Below, in pieces: positions 1 to 7,872 of a stretch of DNA of 64,000 bases (position 1 is its first letter; each line of letters begins with the position of its first letter). Both the position numbers and the translations under genes were made by a program. The notes beneath the pieces were generated by a model. That model was given only the letters and a program-made list of their open reading frames with translations, had not been told where the DNA came from and made no database searches. Source of the stretch: Blastococcus sp. CPCC 205250 (GTDB taxonomy: Bacteria; Actinomycetota; Actinomycetes; Mycobacteriales; Geodermatophilaceae); NCBI RefSeq assembly GCF_019799925.1, contig NZ_JABGCG010000015.1, positions 62,001 to 126,000 on the forward strand, in the 5' to 3' direction.

Positions 1-270
1 GCGTCCTGGATCGCCTCGCCGTCGGGGGCCCTGTGGCGCGACGAGAGCGGCGGCGCCGGCCTGGGGGTGTCCGGCTCCGGCGACGTCCGCGCGGGGGTCA
101 CCGCCGGCCTGCTCGCGCGCGGCGCCGAGCCCGACCAGGCCGCCGTCTGGGCCGCCCACCTCCACGGCCGGGCGGGGGAGCGCCTGGCCGCGGCCATCGG
201 GGGGCTCGGCTTCCTCGCCCGGGAGCTGCCCGCGGAGATCCCGCGCGTCCAGGCCGAGATCGAGATCTGA
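1..270 (+). CDS. nnrD: ADP-dependent NAD(P)H-hydrate dehydratase, C-terminal fragment
   Basis: The reading frame is open from the first base of the window, so the gene begins upstream and only the last 89 residues are visible. The family (YjeF C-terminal, ribokinase fold) repairs hydrated NADH and NADPH in the cytoplasm using ADP. What shows it is the GSGDVRAG stretch, the equivalent of the family's GTGDVLAG catalytic/phosphate loop, with the Asp kept, followed by a GLLARGAEPDQAAVWAAHLHG helix typical of the C-terminus. The first Gly-Thr-Gly threonine is serine here and the Leu is Arg, small changes. In full-length actinobacterial proteins an epimerase domain is often fused upstream; this cannot be judged here. 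It converges on the YCII gene with a 35-base gap holding a short direct repeat of CGCGGGAGCCC type. Confidence 0.82.
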   Translation, partial: ASWIASPSGALWRDESGGAGLGVSGSGDVRAGVTAGLLARGAEPDQAAVWAAHLHGRAGERLAAAIGGLGFLARELPAEIPRVQAEIEI

Positions 271-305
271 GCCCGCGGGAGCCCCGCGGGAGCCCCGTGG
301 GAGGC

Positions 306-623
306 CTACGGGGCCACGAACGGCCGGGCGTACGCCGAGATCATCGGGTGGATCTCCGCGGTCAGCGTCCCGGACGTGACCGCGGGATCGCCCTCGCGGA
401 CCCGCTCGGCCGCCCCGGCGTCGTCGACCTCGAGGACGCCCAGCCCCCACGCGCCGGTCGGCTCGGCGACCGGACCGAAGACCACGGCGGTGCCACGGTC
501 CAGCAGCCCGTCCCAGTAGTCGCCGTGCGCCTGCATGACCGCGGCCTCCTCCGGGCTCATGGTGAAGGCGAAGTCCGGCCGCGGGGGCAGGAGCTTGTAG
601 AGGAAGTACTGCCGGTCGCTCAT
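306..623 (-). CDS. YCII-family (YciI-like) small protein
   Basis: A 105-residue cytoplasmic protein of the YCII fold (ferredoxin-like, dimeric), whose members are proposed small-molecule lyases or dehydrogenase-like enzymes but are mostly uncharacterised. Visible family traits are a YFLYKLLPPRPDF beta strand, an HGDYWDGLLDRGTAVVFGPV stretch (the HxxxxxxLxxxGxxxxxGP pattern of YCII), and a C-terminal Pro-x-hydrophobic segment. Its ATG overlaps the stop of the upstream SRPBCC gene by four bases, so translation is probably coupled. It is the last gene of a VOC, ArsR, SRPBCC, YCII minus-strand operon, a combination often found in Actinobacteria. Specific substrate unknown. Confidence 0.85.
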   Translation of the reverse strand: MSDRQYFLYKLLPPRPDFAFTMSPEEAAVMQAHGDYWDGLLDRGTAVVFGPVAEPTGAWGLGVLEVDDAGAAERVREGDPAVTSGTLTAEIHPMISAYARPFVAP

Positions 624-1177
624 CGGGACCCTCCGTGGGGCGCGCTGCCGTCGGGGCTGTCGGGGGAGGGCGGCGCACCGACCGTGGCCGCGAAGGCGCC
701 GAGGATGGTCGCCCACCCCTGGCTGAACGAGCCGCCGGTGTACCCGCCCGGCAGGGCGCAGTCGGCGGACAGCTCGGCGTCGTCGAGCGCCTCCCAGCCC
801 CGGTGCTCGACCGCGACCAGGGTGCGGGCGGCACTGAGGGCCGTGAAGGTCAGCTCGACCTCGGTCGCGGTCCCGGTGACCAGCCAGCTCATGGCGAAGC
901 GGGACGGCGGGTCCCAGGTGCGCACGGTGCCCCAGTCGACGGTGCTGCCGTCGTCCCACGTCTCGTAGACGCGGCCGCCGGCGCGCCGCTCGAACGTGAC
1001 GTCGCGGACCCGGCTGCCGCCGGCGGAGAACGGCTCCACCGGCCACCAGGCGCCCATCGTCGCGACGAAGACGTCGAAGGTGTGCGCGCGGTCGCTGGCG
1101 ACCACGGTCGACTGGCGGATCGGTGGACGGCGCAGTGGCAGCACCGTCGCGGTCGGGAGCTCCCTCGCGGACGTCAT
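620..1177 (-). CDS. SRPBCC / AHSA1-like domain protein
   Basis: A 185-residue protein of the START/Bet v1-like (SRPBCC) superfamily, AHSA1 branch, which forms a hydrophobic cavity for small ligands. Evidence is the beta-helix pattern with VVASDRAHTFDVFVATMGAWWP near residues 25-47, the FERRAGGRVYETWDDG strand pair, the WDPPSRFAMSW segment and the C-terminal SFSQGWATILGAFA helix, all typical of this branch. The C-terminal 15 residues are low complexity. Its start overlaps the ArsR stop by four bases and its stop overlaps the YCII start. ArsR/SRPBCC pairs are common and the regulator usually controls the pair. No ligand can be named from sequence. Confidence 0.85.
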   Translation of the reverse strand: MTSARELPTATVLPLRRPPIRQSTVVASDRAHTFDVFVATMGAWWPVEPFSAGGSRVRDVTFERRAGGRVYETWDDGSTVDWGTVRTWDPPSRFAMSWLVTGTATEVELTFTALSAARTLVAVEHRGWEALDDAELSADCALPGGYTGGSFSQGWATILGAFAATVGAPPSPDSPDGSAPHGGSR

Positions 1178-1536
1178 CGGTCCTCCTCCTCCGAGCGCTC
1201 GCGGGCGGCACGGTCGGCCTCCACCAGGCGCCGAGCGTCATCCAACGCCGACGCCCACATGTCGTCCAGGAAGTCCCGCAGCTCGGCCAGCCCCTCCGGC
1301 CGCGCCCGGTACAGCCGCCGGGTGCCCTCCCGGCGCTCGCTGAGCAGGCCGGCGTTCTTCAGCACCGTGAGGTGCTGGCTGACCGCGGTCCGGGTCACCT
1401 CGAAGGCCGCGGCGATCTCGCCCGCCGCCAGCTCGTCGTGCGCGACCAGCCGCAGGATCGCCCGGCGGCGTGGCTCGGCGAGCGCCCGCATGGCCTCGTC
1501 CAGCGGCTCCCCGGCCGCCGCGGCCCCCGGGGGCAC
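1174..1536 (-). CDS. ArsR-family winged-helix repressor
   Basis: A 120-residue transcription regulator with one winged helix-turn-helix. Residues about 13-85 contain the ArsR core: ALAEPRRRAILRLVAHDELAAGEIAAAF, recognition helix VTRTAVSQHLTVLKNAGLL, then the wing SERREGTRRLYRARPEGL. The Cys metal-binding motif (ELCVCDL in SmtB/ArsR) is absent; the matching place reads ELAAGEIAAAF, so this is a non-metal ArsR of the kind paired with SRPBCC genes. GTG start, three bases after the VOC stop. It probably autoregulates the four-gene operon from the site upstream of the VOC gene. Confidence 0.9.
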   Translation of the reverse strand: MPPGAAAAGEPLDEAMRALAEPRRRAILRLVAHDELAAGEIAAAFEVTRTAVSQHLTVLKNAGLLSERREGTRRLYRARPEGLAELRDFLDDMWASALDDARRLVEADRAARERSEEEDR

Positions 1537-1539
1537 CGG

Positions 1540-1896
1540 TCAGCCCCACAGCCCGACGGTGTTGCCGTCGGGGTCGGCGAACAGCGCGAACCGGCCGTAC
1601 CCGCCGGGCAGGTCCGTCGGTGGCACCAGCCGTGTGCCGCCGAGCTGCTCGGCCCGCTGGAGGGTGGCCTCCAGGTCCTCGACCCGCACGTAGATGCGCA
1701 CCCCGGCCGTGTCGCCCTCCTCGACCGGACCGATCCCGCCGCCGATGGCCTCCTCCCCGGCGCCGGTGTCCACCAGGCCGTACCCGCCCAGCTCGGGGTC
1801 GGCCGCCACCTGCCAGCCGAAGAGGTCGCCGAAGAACCGCTGGGCCCGCTCGGCATCGGGACTGCTGACCTCGAAGAACGCCACCGGAGCACCCAT
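1540..1896 (-). CDS. VOC-family (glyoxalase/bleomycin resistance-like) protein
   Basis: A 118-residue vicinal oxygen chelate fold protein, first gene of the operon. The two beta-alpha-beta-beta-beta modules are visible: APVAFFEVSSPDAERAQRFFGDLFGW at the N-terminus and VRIYVRVEDLEATLQRAEQLGG in the middle, ending with FADPDGNTVGLW, the usual VOC C-terminal signature. The usual metal ligands (His/Glu) are weak: the first strand has Glu8 but no histidine, and the final strand ends in Gly-Leu rather than Glu. It may be a binding protein rather than a metal-dependent enzyme. ATG start; the promoter region lies immediately upstream. Confidence 0.85.
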   Translation of the reverse strand: MGAPVAFFEVSSPDAERAQRFFGDLFGWQVAADPELGGYGLVDTGAGEEAIGGGIGPVEEGDTAGVRIYVRVEDLEATLQRAEQLGGTRLVPPTDLPGGYGRFALFADPDGNTVGLWG

Positions 1897-1920
1897 GACC
1901 GCCTGCCTCTCGCTCGTTGT

Positions 1921-1956
1921 CCGTCAGTGCTTGCGAACGTTAGTGCACGCTGACGG
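1921..1956 (-). promoter_or_regulatory. Putative promoter/operator of the VOC-ArsR operon
   Basis: An inverted repeat CCGTCAG ... CTGACGG (7-base arms at 1921-1927 and 1950-1956) encloses an AGTGC direct repeat, 25-60 bases upstream of the VOC ATG. The position and symmetry suit an ArsR operator controlling the operon that encodes the ArsR protein. Inference only. Confidence 0.4.
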
Positions 1957-2259
1957 AGGACGGCAAGGGGGACGTGCGACCGATCCGGCGGCCCGGGCGG
2001 GGGAGCGGTCCGCGCGTCCGCCGGGCTCCATGGCGGGGGCGGGCGCGTGCGCGGGGTGAGATGTCGTCGTCGCCGGCACGCGGAGGGGAAAGACCTGTTC
2101 ACGGGCCGGGCGGTCGGTGCGTAAGGTGCCGACCGCGGTGCCGATCGCCCGGGAAGCGGGCCGGCCGGCTGCCGCGCGCGGCGTGGCCGGGCGGCTCCGG
2201 GCCCCCGGCCGCGAGCGGACCCGGGAGGCGGGGGACGGGCTCCCGGCGGGGCGCTGGGG
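1957..2259. other. Intergenic stretch with no supported gene
   Basis: About 300 bases between the operon promoter and the stop of the small membrane gene. All six frames give only arginine- and proline-rich shadow translations without a Shine-Dalgarno site at a plausible start. No clear hairpin or tRNA-like structure was seen. Confidence 0.5.
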
Positions 2260-2424
2260 TCAGCGCCGCGAGTCCCTCCGCGTCCACCCCCAGGCCGCGG
2301 TCAGCAGGAAGAGGACGAGCCCCACCATGAACAGCCAGAAGAGGCCCTCCACCACGGCGCCGACGATCGCGACGACCAGCCAGACGACGATCAGGACGCC
2401 GATCACGGCGAGCAGGTGCTGCAC
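2260..2424 (-). CDS. Small hydrophobic membrane protein (lmo0937-like)
   Basis: A 54-residue protein starting at GTG, with a strong GGAGG Shine-Dalgarno seven bases upstream. The sequence is almost wholly two hydrophobic helices, LLAVIGVLIVVWLVVAIVGAV (about residues 4-24) and LFWLFMVGLVLFLLTAAWGW (28-47), followed by a basic tail RRDSRR that should lie in the cytoplasm. This matches the layout of the small lmo0937-family hydrophobic proteins common in Gram-positives, which have no established function. It stands alone, divergent from the PAP2 genes by 220 bases. Confidence 0.72.
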   Translation of the reverse strand: MQHLLAVIGVLIVVWLVVAIVGAVVEGLFWLFMVGLVLFLLTAAWGWTRRDSRR

Positions 2425-2644
2425 GGGGACCTCCGGGGGTGCGGGGCGACGCCGCTGACCCTAGGACCGGCGCGTGCCCGCCCGGTGCTCCGCGCAGCCG
2501 CGCGGACCGGCGCGCCGTGACCACCCCCATGGGGTGACCCCCGGGGCCGGGATCGGCCCTGAGGCGTCTCGCGCGGTCAAGGCCGGGCGCCGGCCCGCCG
2601 ATGGGGACGACGACAGCAGCAGGACGAACGATGGAGGACCAGGC

Positions 2645-3496
2645 GTGATCGAGACGGCGACCGTCCGCGGATCGCGGTCGTTCGTGCCCGGGGACCGCCT
2701 CGCGGCCGTGGGCGCGGGCCTCGACCTCGACGGCACCCCGGCGTCGGCGCGCCGTACCTGGCTCCGCGGCCGCCCGGGTCTGACCTGGTGGTCGGAGATC
2801 CTGCTGCTCGCCGCCCTCTACGGGATCTACTCGCTGGTGCGCAACAGCGTCGGGGACGTCAGCGCGATCGCCTTCGAGAACGCGACGTCCATCCTGCGCT
2901 TCGAGGACGCCTGGGACCTGGCCCTCGAGCGGGGCCTCAACGACTGGGTGCAGGGCTCCGGCGCCCTGGCCGCCGTCGTCGCCCTGCACTACGCCACGCT
3001 GCACTTCCTGGTCACCCCGGCGGTCCTGATCTGGCTGTACCGCCGCCGGCGCGCGGACTACCGCGTCGTCAGCGGTGCGCTGATGGCGACGACGGCCGTG
3101 GCCCTGCTCGGCTTCTACCTGATGCCCACCGCCCCGCCGCGGCTCATGCGCTCGGAGGACTTCGTCGACGTCATGAGCCAGACGGCGAGCTGGGGCTGGT
3201 GGCCGACGTCCGGTGCCCCGGCCAGCGACGCCATCAGCAACCAGTTCGCCGCGATGCCGTCGCTGCACTGCGCGTGGGCGCTGTGGTGCGGCATCGTCCT
3301 GGCCGTCATGGTGCGCCGGACCTGGGTCCGCGTGATCGGGGTGCTCTACCCCCTCAGCACCTTCTTCGTCGTCATGGGGTCGGGCAACCACTTCCTGCTC
3401 GACGTGGTGGCCGGTGCAGCCCTGCTCCTGGTCGTCGGCGGCGCCGTCGTGCTGGGGGCCCGGCAGCTGCAGCGCCGGGTGTCCGCCGCCGCCTGA
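2645..3496 (+). CDS. PAP2 superfamily membrane phosphatase (Aur1-like), copy 1
   Basis: A 283-residue polytopic protein, GTG start with GGAGG seven bases upstream. It belongs to the PAP2_3 (Aur1/Ipt1-like) branch of the acid phosphatase superfamily, which cleaves or transfers phosphoester groups on lipids at the membrane surface. Six likely membrane segments start near residue 48. The PAP2 signature motifs are visible: PTAPPRL, then SLHCAWALW with the motif-2 histidine, and the final RTWVRVIGVLYPLSTFFVVMGSGNHFLLDVVAG in which Asn-His-x3-Asp gives the last catalytic histidine and aspartate. The next gene is a clear paralogue in the same orientation, 231 bases downstream. The substrate is unknown; undecaprenyl, phosphatidic acid or inositol lipid substrates are all possible. 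Confidence 0.85.
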   Translation: MIETATVRGSRSFVPGDRLAAVGAGLDLDGTPASARRTWLRGRPGLTWWSEILLLAALYGIYSLVRNSVGDVSAIAFENATSILRFEDAWDLALERGLNDWVQGSGALAAVVALHYATLHFLVTPAVLIWLYRRRRADYRVVSGALMATTAVALLGFYLMPTAPPRLMRSEDFVDVMSQTASWGWWPTSGAPASDAISNQFAAMPSLHCAWALWCGIVLAVMVRRTWVRVIGVLYPLSTFFVVMGSGNHFLLDVVAGAALLLVVGGAVVLGARQLQRRVSAAA

Positions 3497-3727
3497 GCGC
3501 GTCCAGGCACGGGAACGCGCTGCTCACCGACACGCGGCGTCCTCGCATAGGGTGACCCCTTCCCGCGCCGGCCGGCCGGTCCGGATCGGCACGTGGCGGG
3601 CTCCCGCGGTGGGGCCGCAGCCCGTGGGGACGCCCGGGACGGGCGACCACGACGTCCCCGGACGGTCACGGACGGCGCCCCGGCGGCCGATACGGGACAG
3701 GACGCGACGAGGCGAGGGGGAGTGGGC

Positions 3728-4561
3728 GTGACCGACACCGTGGCCGTCAGCGGGACCGGGGTGCGGGTCGAGCACCTCGGTGCCGCGGACCCCGCCCCCG
3801 CTGTGCCCCGTCGCCGCCTGCGCCGGCCCGCCGGCATGCCGTGGTGGTTCGAGATCGTCCTGCTGTACGGGCTGTACAAGTTCTACTCGTACATCCGCAA
3901 CCAGGTCGGGTGGGAGGCCCGCTCGACGGCCTACGACACCGGGGCCGCGATCCTCTCGGTCGAGGACTCGCTCTTCCTGTCGTGGGAACGCCCCCTCAAC
4001 GAGTGGGTGCACGGCTCGGAGGTCCTCTCTGCCGTGGCGGCGGTCCACTACCAGAGCTTCCACTTCTGGCTCACGCCCATCGTCCTGGTCTGGCTCTACC
4101 GGCGCCGGCGGCCGCACTACCGGGTCGCCAGCACGGTGTGGATGGGGACGACGTTCCTGGGCCTGGTGGGGTTCTACCTGGTGCCGACCGCTCCGCCGCG
4201 GCTGCTGTCGGGCGAGGGCTTCGTCGACGTCATGCGGGAGACCTCGTCGTGGGGCTGGTGGGCGACCTCCGGCGCCCCGGGCCCGGACATGATCAGCAAC
4301 CAGTTCGCCGCGATGCCCTCGCTGCACTGCGCGTGGGCCGCCTGGTGCGGGGCCGTCGTCTACCTGCTGGTGCGCCGCACGTGGGTGCGCGTCCTGGCGG
4401 TGCTGTACCCGCTGAGCACGTTCGTCGTCGTCATGGCCACCGCCAACCACTACCTGCTCGACGTCGTCGCCGGGGTCGTCCTGGTGGCGTTGGTGACCGG
4501 TGTCGTCGTCCTCGGCAGCCGGCAGATCCGGAACCGGCGGACGCCGGTCGTCCCCGCGTGA
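3728..4561 (+). CDS. PAP2 superfamily membrane phosphatase (Aur1-like), copy 2
   Basis: A 277-residue paralogue of the preceding gene, sharing blocks such as YRRRR, PTAPPRLL, SWGWW.TSGAP, ISNQFAAMPSLHCAWA, RTWVRV, VLYPLSTF and LLDVVAG. All catalytic histidines of the Aur1-like PAP2 site are kept (SLHCAW and ANHYLLD). The chosen GTG has a GAGGGGG site upstream; an in-frame GTG six bases earlier is also possible. The stop overlaps the GTG of the next gene (GTGA), so the polytopic membrane protein downstream is translationally coupled to it. The pair looks like a tandem duplication that has since diverged mainly in the N-terminal 35 residues. Confidence 0.86.
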   Translation: MTDTVAVSGTGVRVEHLGAADPAPAVPRRRLRRPAGMPWWFEIVLLYGLYKFYSYIRNQVGWEARSTAYDTGAAILSVEDSLFLSWERPLNEWVHGSEVLSAVAAVHYQSFHFWLTPIVLVWLYRRRRPHYRVASTVWMGTTFLGLVGFYLVPTAPPRLLSGEGFVDVMRETSSWGWWATSGAPGPDMISNQFAAMPSLHCAWAAWCGAVVYLLVRRTWVRVLAVLYPLSTFVVVMATANHYLLDVVAGVVLVALVTGVVVLGSRQIRNRRTPVVPA

Positions 4562-6150
4562 CGGCCGTCGCGGGAGGTCCCGCGCCCACCCGCCGGGGGC
4601 TCCACGCGCACCTGTCGACCGCAGGCCCCCTGCTCGTCACCGCGGCGTCGGTCGTGGTCCTGTGGGCGCTGCACCCCGCCCTCGGCGACCTGCAGGCCGC
4701 GATCGCCCGTGAGGAGGCCGCCGCGTCCGGCGTCGGCCCGACGTACTGGTTCACCTGGTACGGCGGCATCTCGCCCGGCAGCTACTCCCTCGTCGTGCCG
4801 CTCCTCTCGCTGCTCACCGGATCGGCCGGGGTCCTCTATCTCGCCACGCTGGCCGTCGCCGCGCTGGCCTTCCCGCTCTCCCGCGGCACCGCCCATCCGG
4901 TCGCCCTGCGGTGGGCGATCGGGGCCGCCGCCGTCCTCAACATGGGCTCCGGGCGCGTGGCCTTCGCAGCCGGTGCCGCGCTCGCCCTCGCCGCGGTCCT
5001 GGCCGTGCGCGGCCGGCAGCACGCCGCCGGCGTCCTCCTGCTCGGCCTCTCCGGCCTGGCGAGCCCGCTCGCCCCGGCCTTCGCGGGCCTGGTCGCAGTC
5101 CCGTTGCTGATGGACGGCGGTCACCGCTCACCCGCGGTGCGCAGCGTGCTCGCCGGCGCCGGGCTGGGCGTCGTCCTCCCCGTGGTGCTCTTCGGCGCGC
5201 CCGGCGCCCAGTCCTTCCCCTGGACCACCCTCGCCTGGTCGTCCGTGGCGGCGCTCTGCGCCTGGCCGACCCTGCGCGGAACGGCGCAGCGCCGGCTGGT
5301 GCCCCTGGCAGCGGTCGTCGCGCTCGCGCTGTTCGTCGTCCCCACCGGGGTGGGGTCCAACCTGAGCCGGTTCTTCTGTCTCGTGCTGCCGTGCGTGTGC
5401 ATCGCCTGGTCCCGCTGGGACCGCCGGGCCCTGGCGCTGGCCCTGGTCCCTGCGCTGGCCTGCGCGGCCTACGTCGCCGCGGCCGACCAGCTCGCCGGAG
5501 CGGGCCGGGACGCCGGCGACTACGACGGGCTCCGGACGGCGATCCAGCAGCGCGCCGACCTCGCCGACCACCGGGTCGAGCTGGTCGACAACCACACGCA
5601 CGCCGGCTCGCACCTGCTCGGCTCCGCGGTCGCACTGGCGCGCGGCTGGGAGAACCAGGCCGACGCCCGCTACCACGCCGTCTTCCACGAGCCCGGCGCG
5701 CTCGACGCCGACCGCTACCGCCAGTGGCTCGAGGAGAACGCCGTCGGCTACGTCGCGGTCGCGGCCGAGCCGCTGCCGCTGGCCGAGGCGGAGGCGGAGC
5801 TGGTGGGATCCGGCCTGCCCTACCTGACCCGGATCTGGCACGACGAGCACTGGACCCTCTACCGGGTCGACGACGCCCGTCCGATCGTGCCCGCCCCGCT
5901 GTCCCTGGTCTCCGCGTCGCCCGCCGAGCTGGTCGTCGCGGTCCCCGACACCCGGACCCACCGGGTGCAGGTCCGGCCCAACCGGTACCTGGTCGCGCGC
6001 AGCGCCACCGCCCCGGACGTCGCCGCCTGCCTGGCGCCCACCGAGGACGGCTGGGTGACCCTGCGGGCGCCCCGGCCGGGCACGTACGTCCTCCAGGGCG
6101 ACTTCAGCCTCTCCGGCGTCATCGGCGACGACGCCGGGAGCTGCGGGTAG
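4558..6150 (+). CDS. Polytopic membrane protein, possible GT-C-like glycosyltransferase
   Basis: A 530-residue protein beginning with GTG overlapping the PAP2 stop. After a short N-terminal cytoplasmic part it has about ten hydrophobic segments up to residue ~315, then a ~200-residue soluble C-terminal domain that is probably extracytoplasmic and contains DNHTHAGSHLLGSAVALARGW and an all-beta end (RPGTYVLQGDFSLSG). This many-TM plus C-terminal ecto-domain plan resembles GT-C polyprenol-dependent sugar transferases and YfhO-like proteins, but no diagnostic acidic loop motif could be assigned with confidence. Coupling with two PAP2 proteins suggests a role in lipid-linked envelope glycan or lipid metabolism. 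Function is inferred, not recognised. Confidence 0.7.
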   Translation: MTAVAGGPAPTRRGLHAHLSTAGPLLVTAASVVVLWALHPALGDLQAAIAREEAAASGVGPTYWFTWYGGISPGSYSLVVPLLSLLTGSAGVLYLATLAVAALAFPLSRGTAHPVALRWAIGAAAVLNMGSGRVAFAAGAALALAAVLAVRGRQHAAGVLLLGLSGLASPLAPAFAGLVAVPLLMDGGHRSPAVRSVLAGAGLGVVLPVVLFGAPGAQSFPWTTLAWSSVAALCAWPTLRGTAQRRLVPLAAVVALALFVVPTGVGSNLSRFFCLVLPCVCIAWSRWDRRALALALVPALACAAYVAAADQLAGAGRDAGDYDGLRTAIQQRADLADHRVELVDNHTHAGSHLLGSAVALARGWENQADARYHAVFHEPGALDADRYRQWLEENAVGYVAVAAEPLPLAEAEAELVGSGLPYLTRIWHDEHWTLYRVDDARPIVPAPLSLVSASPAELVVAVPDTRTHRVQVRPNRYLVARSATAPDVAACLAPTEDGWVTLRAPRPGTYVLQGDFSLSGVIGDDAGSCG

Positions 6151-6151
6151 C

Positions 6152-6181
6152 CGCCGCGGAGCGCCGCGGAGCGCCGCGGGG
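6152..6181. repeat. Short tandem repeat, 10-bp unit CGCCGCGGAG x3
   Basis: Three consecutive copies of CGCCGCGGAG, the last with one changed base, directly after the stop of the membrane protein gene and before the aldo/keto reductase. Likely a slippage product in GC-rich DNA. It fills almost the whole gap between the two genes. Confidence 0.75.
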
Positions 6182-6201
6182 CGTCGGCGACGATGGTCGC
6201 C

Positions 6202-7233
6202 ATGACGTACACCGCGGCCGACGACCGATACGCGACGATGGCCTACCGCCGCACCGGCCGCAGCGGGCTGGACCTGCCGGCGATCAGCCTCGGCCTGTGG
6301 CACAACTTCGGCGACGACGTCCCCCTCGACCGGCAGCGCGACGTCCTGCGCCGGGCCCTCGACCTCGGGATCACCCACTTCGACCTGGCCAACAACTACG
6401 GCCCGCCCTACGGGTCGGCGGAGACCAACTTCGGCCACCACCTGCGCGAGGACCTGCACCCGTACCGCGACGAGCTGGTCATCTCCACCAAGGCCGGCTA
6501 CGACATGTGGCCGGGCCCCTACGGGCAGGGCGGCGGCTCGCGGAAGTACGTGCTGGCCAGTCTCGACCAGTCGCTGCGGCGGATGGGCCTGGAGTACGTG
6601 GACGTCTTCTACTCCCACCGTCCCGACCCGACGACGCCGTTCGAGGAGACGATGGGCGCACTGCACACCGCGGTGCAGTCGGGGCGGGCGCTCTACGCCG
6701 GCATCTCGTCCTACTCGCCGGCCGACACCGCCCGCGCCGCGGCGATCCTGGCCGACCTGGGGACGCCGCTGCTGATCCACCAGCCCTCGTACTCGATGCT
6801 CAACCGCTGGATCGAGACCGAGGGGCTGCTGGACACGCTGGCCGAGGTGGGCGCCGGGTGCATCGCCTTCTCCCCGCTGGCCCAGGGGATGCTGACCGAC
6901 CGGTACCTGGACGGCGTCCCGGCCGGCTCGCGCGCCAGCCAGGGGAAGTCCCTGTCGCCGGACCTGCTCACCGACGAGGCGCTCACCCACGTCCGCGCGC
7001 TCTCCGGGATGGCCGCCGCGCGCGGGCAGACGCTGGCGCAGATGGCGCTGGCCTGGGCGCTGCGCGACCCGCGGGTGACCAGCGTGCTCATCGGGGCCAG
7101 CAGCGTCGCCCAGCTGGAGCAGAACGTGGCGGCGCTGGAGCGGCTGGACTTCGACGCCGAGGAGCTCGCCCGCATCGACCAGCACGCGGTGGACGCCGGC
7201 ATCGACCTGTGGGCGGGCGCCCGCACGGCCTGA
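6202..7233 (+). CDS. Aldo/keto reductase, YghZ (GAP reductase) type
   Basis: A 343-residue NADPH-dependent aldo/keto reductase of the YghZ/MgrA (AKR14) group, which reduces L-glyceraldehyde 3-phosphate and methylglyoxal. The start was set at the second ATG because the N-terminus MTYTAADDRYATMAYRRTGR then aligns with the family's MVYxPxxxRYxxMxYRRxGR; an ATG nine bases upstream is in frame. The catalytic tetrad is complete: Asp61 and Tyr66 in HFDLANNYG, Lys97 in ISTKAGY and His139 in FYSHRPD. The GSAETNFG motif after the tyrosine is also family-specific. It ends one base before the convergent TetR gene's stop. A general carbonyl detoxification role is likely. Confidence 0.92.
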   Translation: MTYTAADDRYATMAYRRTGRSGLDLPAISLGLWHNFGDDVPLDRQRDVLRRALDLGITHFDLANNYGPPYGSAETNFGHHLREDLHPYRDELVISTKAGYDMWPGPYGQGGGSRKYVLASLDQSLRRMGLEYVDVFYSHRPDPTTPFEETMGALHTAVQSGRALYAGISSYSPADTARAAAILADLGTPLLIHQPSYSMLNRWIETEGLLDTLAEVGAGCIAFSPLAQGMLTDRYLDGVPAGSRASQGKSLSPDLLTDEALTHVRALSGMAAARGQTLAQMALAWALRDPRVTSVLIGASSVAQLEQNVAALERLDFDAEELARIDQHAVDAGIDLWAGARTA

Positions 7234-7234
7234 G

Positions 7235-7804
7235 TCAGCCGCCGATCCCGGCCAGCAGCCAGCCCAGGCCGCGGTCGAACGTGCCGGACAGCCCGGCGCT
7301 GCGCTCGCCGGGGTCGGCGTCCTCGGGGCCCGGCTGCACCTCGAAGGCGGCGAAGCCGATCGTGTACACGATCAGCGCCCGCAGCGCCTCCTGCGCCTCC
7401 GGGCCGGTGACCCCGCCGCGGGCGAGCAGGTCGAGCACCCCCGCCCCCAGCCGCCGGGCGTTCGGGCCCCGGGCCCCGCGGCCCAGGTACAGCGGCACGA
7501 GGTCGGGGGAGTCCAGCAGCACCGCGTGGGTCCGCGCCATCAGGTCGCGCAGCCCGGTGCGCCAGTCCGCGTCGGCCGGCGGGTCGGGGACGGCGCCCAG
7601 CGCGTCGTCCAGCAGGTCCTCGACCAGCGCAGCCTTGTCCGGGACGTGGCTGTAGAGGGCGTTGGGCGCGACCCCCAGTCGCTGCGCCACGGCGCGCATG
7701 GTCAGGCCCGAGAGGCCGCGCTCGAGCAGCGAGTCGCGGGCAGCGGCGAGCACCTGCTCGCGGGAGAGCCCGGCCCGCTGGCCGGGGGTGCGACGCGGGT
7801 CCAC
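7235..7804 (-). CDS. TetR-family transcriptional repressor
   Basis: A 189-residue regulator with GTG start. The N-terminal helix-turn-helix lies near residues 13-60: REQVLAAARDSLLERGLSGLTMRAVAQRLGVAPNALYSHVPDKAALVEDLL, a textbook TetR DNA-binding domain. The C-terminal ligand-binding part has the TetR_C_1-like LRDLMARTHAVLLDSPDLVPLYLG helix. It is divergent from a small alpha/beta hydrolase gene, and the 68-base gap contains a perfect 14-base inverted repeat (7814-7848) that is very probably its operator, so it should repress both itself and the hydrolase. Confidence 0.92.
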   Translation of the reverse strand: MDPRRTPGQRAGLSREQVLAAARDSLLERGLSGLTMRAVAQRLGVAPNALYSHVPDKAALVEDLLDDALGAVPDPPADADWRTGLRDLMARTHAVLLDSPDLVPLYLGRGARGPNARRLGAGVLDLLARGGVTGPEAQEALRALIVYTIGFAAFEVQPGPEDADPGERSAGLSGTFDRGLGWLLAGIGG

Positions 7805-7813
7805 GGTGGCGAA

Positions 7814-7848
7814 CTGTACGCCGTCCAGCTATATTGGACGGCGTACAG
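7814..7848. promoter_or_regulatory. TetR operator, perfect 14-bp inverted repeat
   Basis: Arms CTGTACGCCGTCCA (7814-7827) and TGGACGGCGTACAG (7835-7848) are perfect reverse complements around the AT-rich 7-base centre GCTATAT. The TATATT inside the centre could serve as a -10 element, so repressor binding would block the promoter. It lies between the divergent TetR and hydrolase starts, 10 bases from the regulator's start codon. Confidence 0.88.
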
Positions 7849-7872
7849 CTCACTCGACCTGAGGAGACCTCC

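Noticed and set aside
4911..7655. A 914-residue open frame on the plus strand crossing several genes
   Set aside because: Arg/Pro/Gly-rich shadow of the membrane protein and aldo/keto reductase in another frame; GC-rich DNA lacks stop codons by chance.
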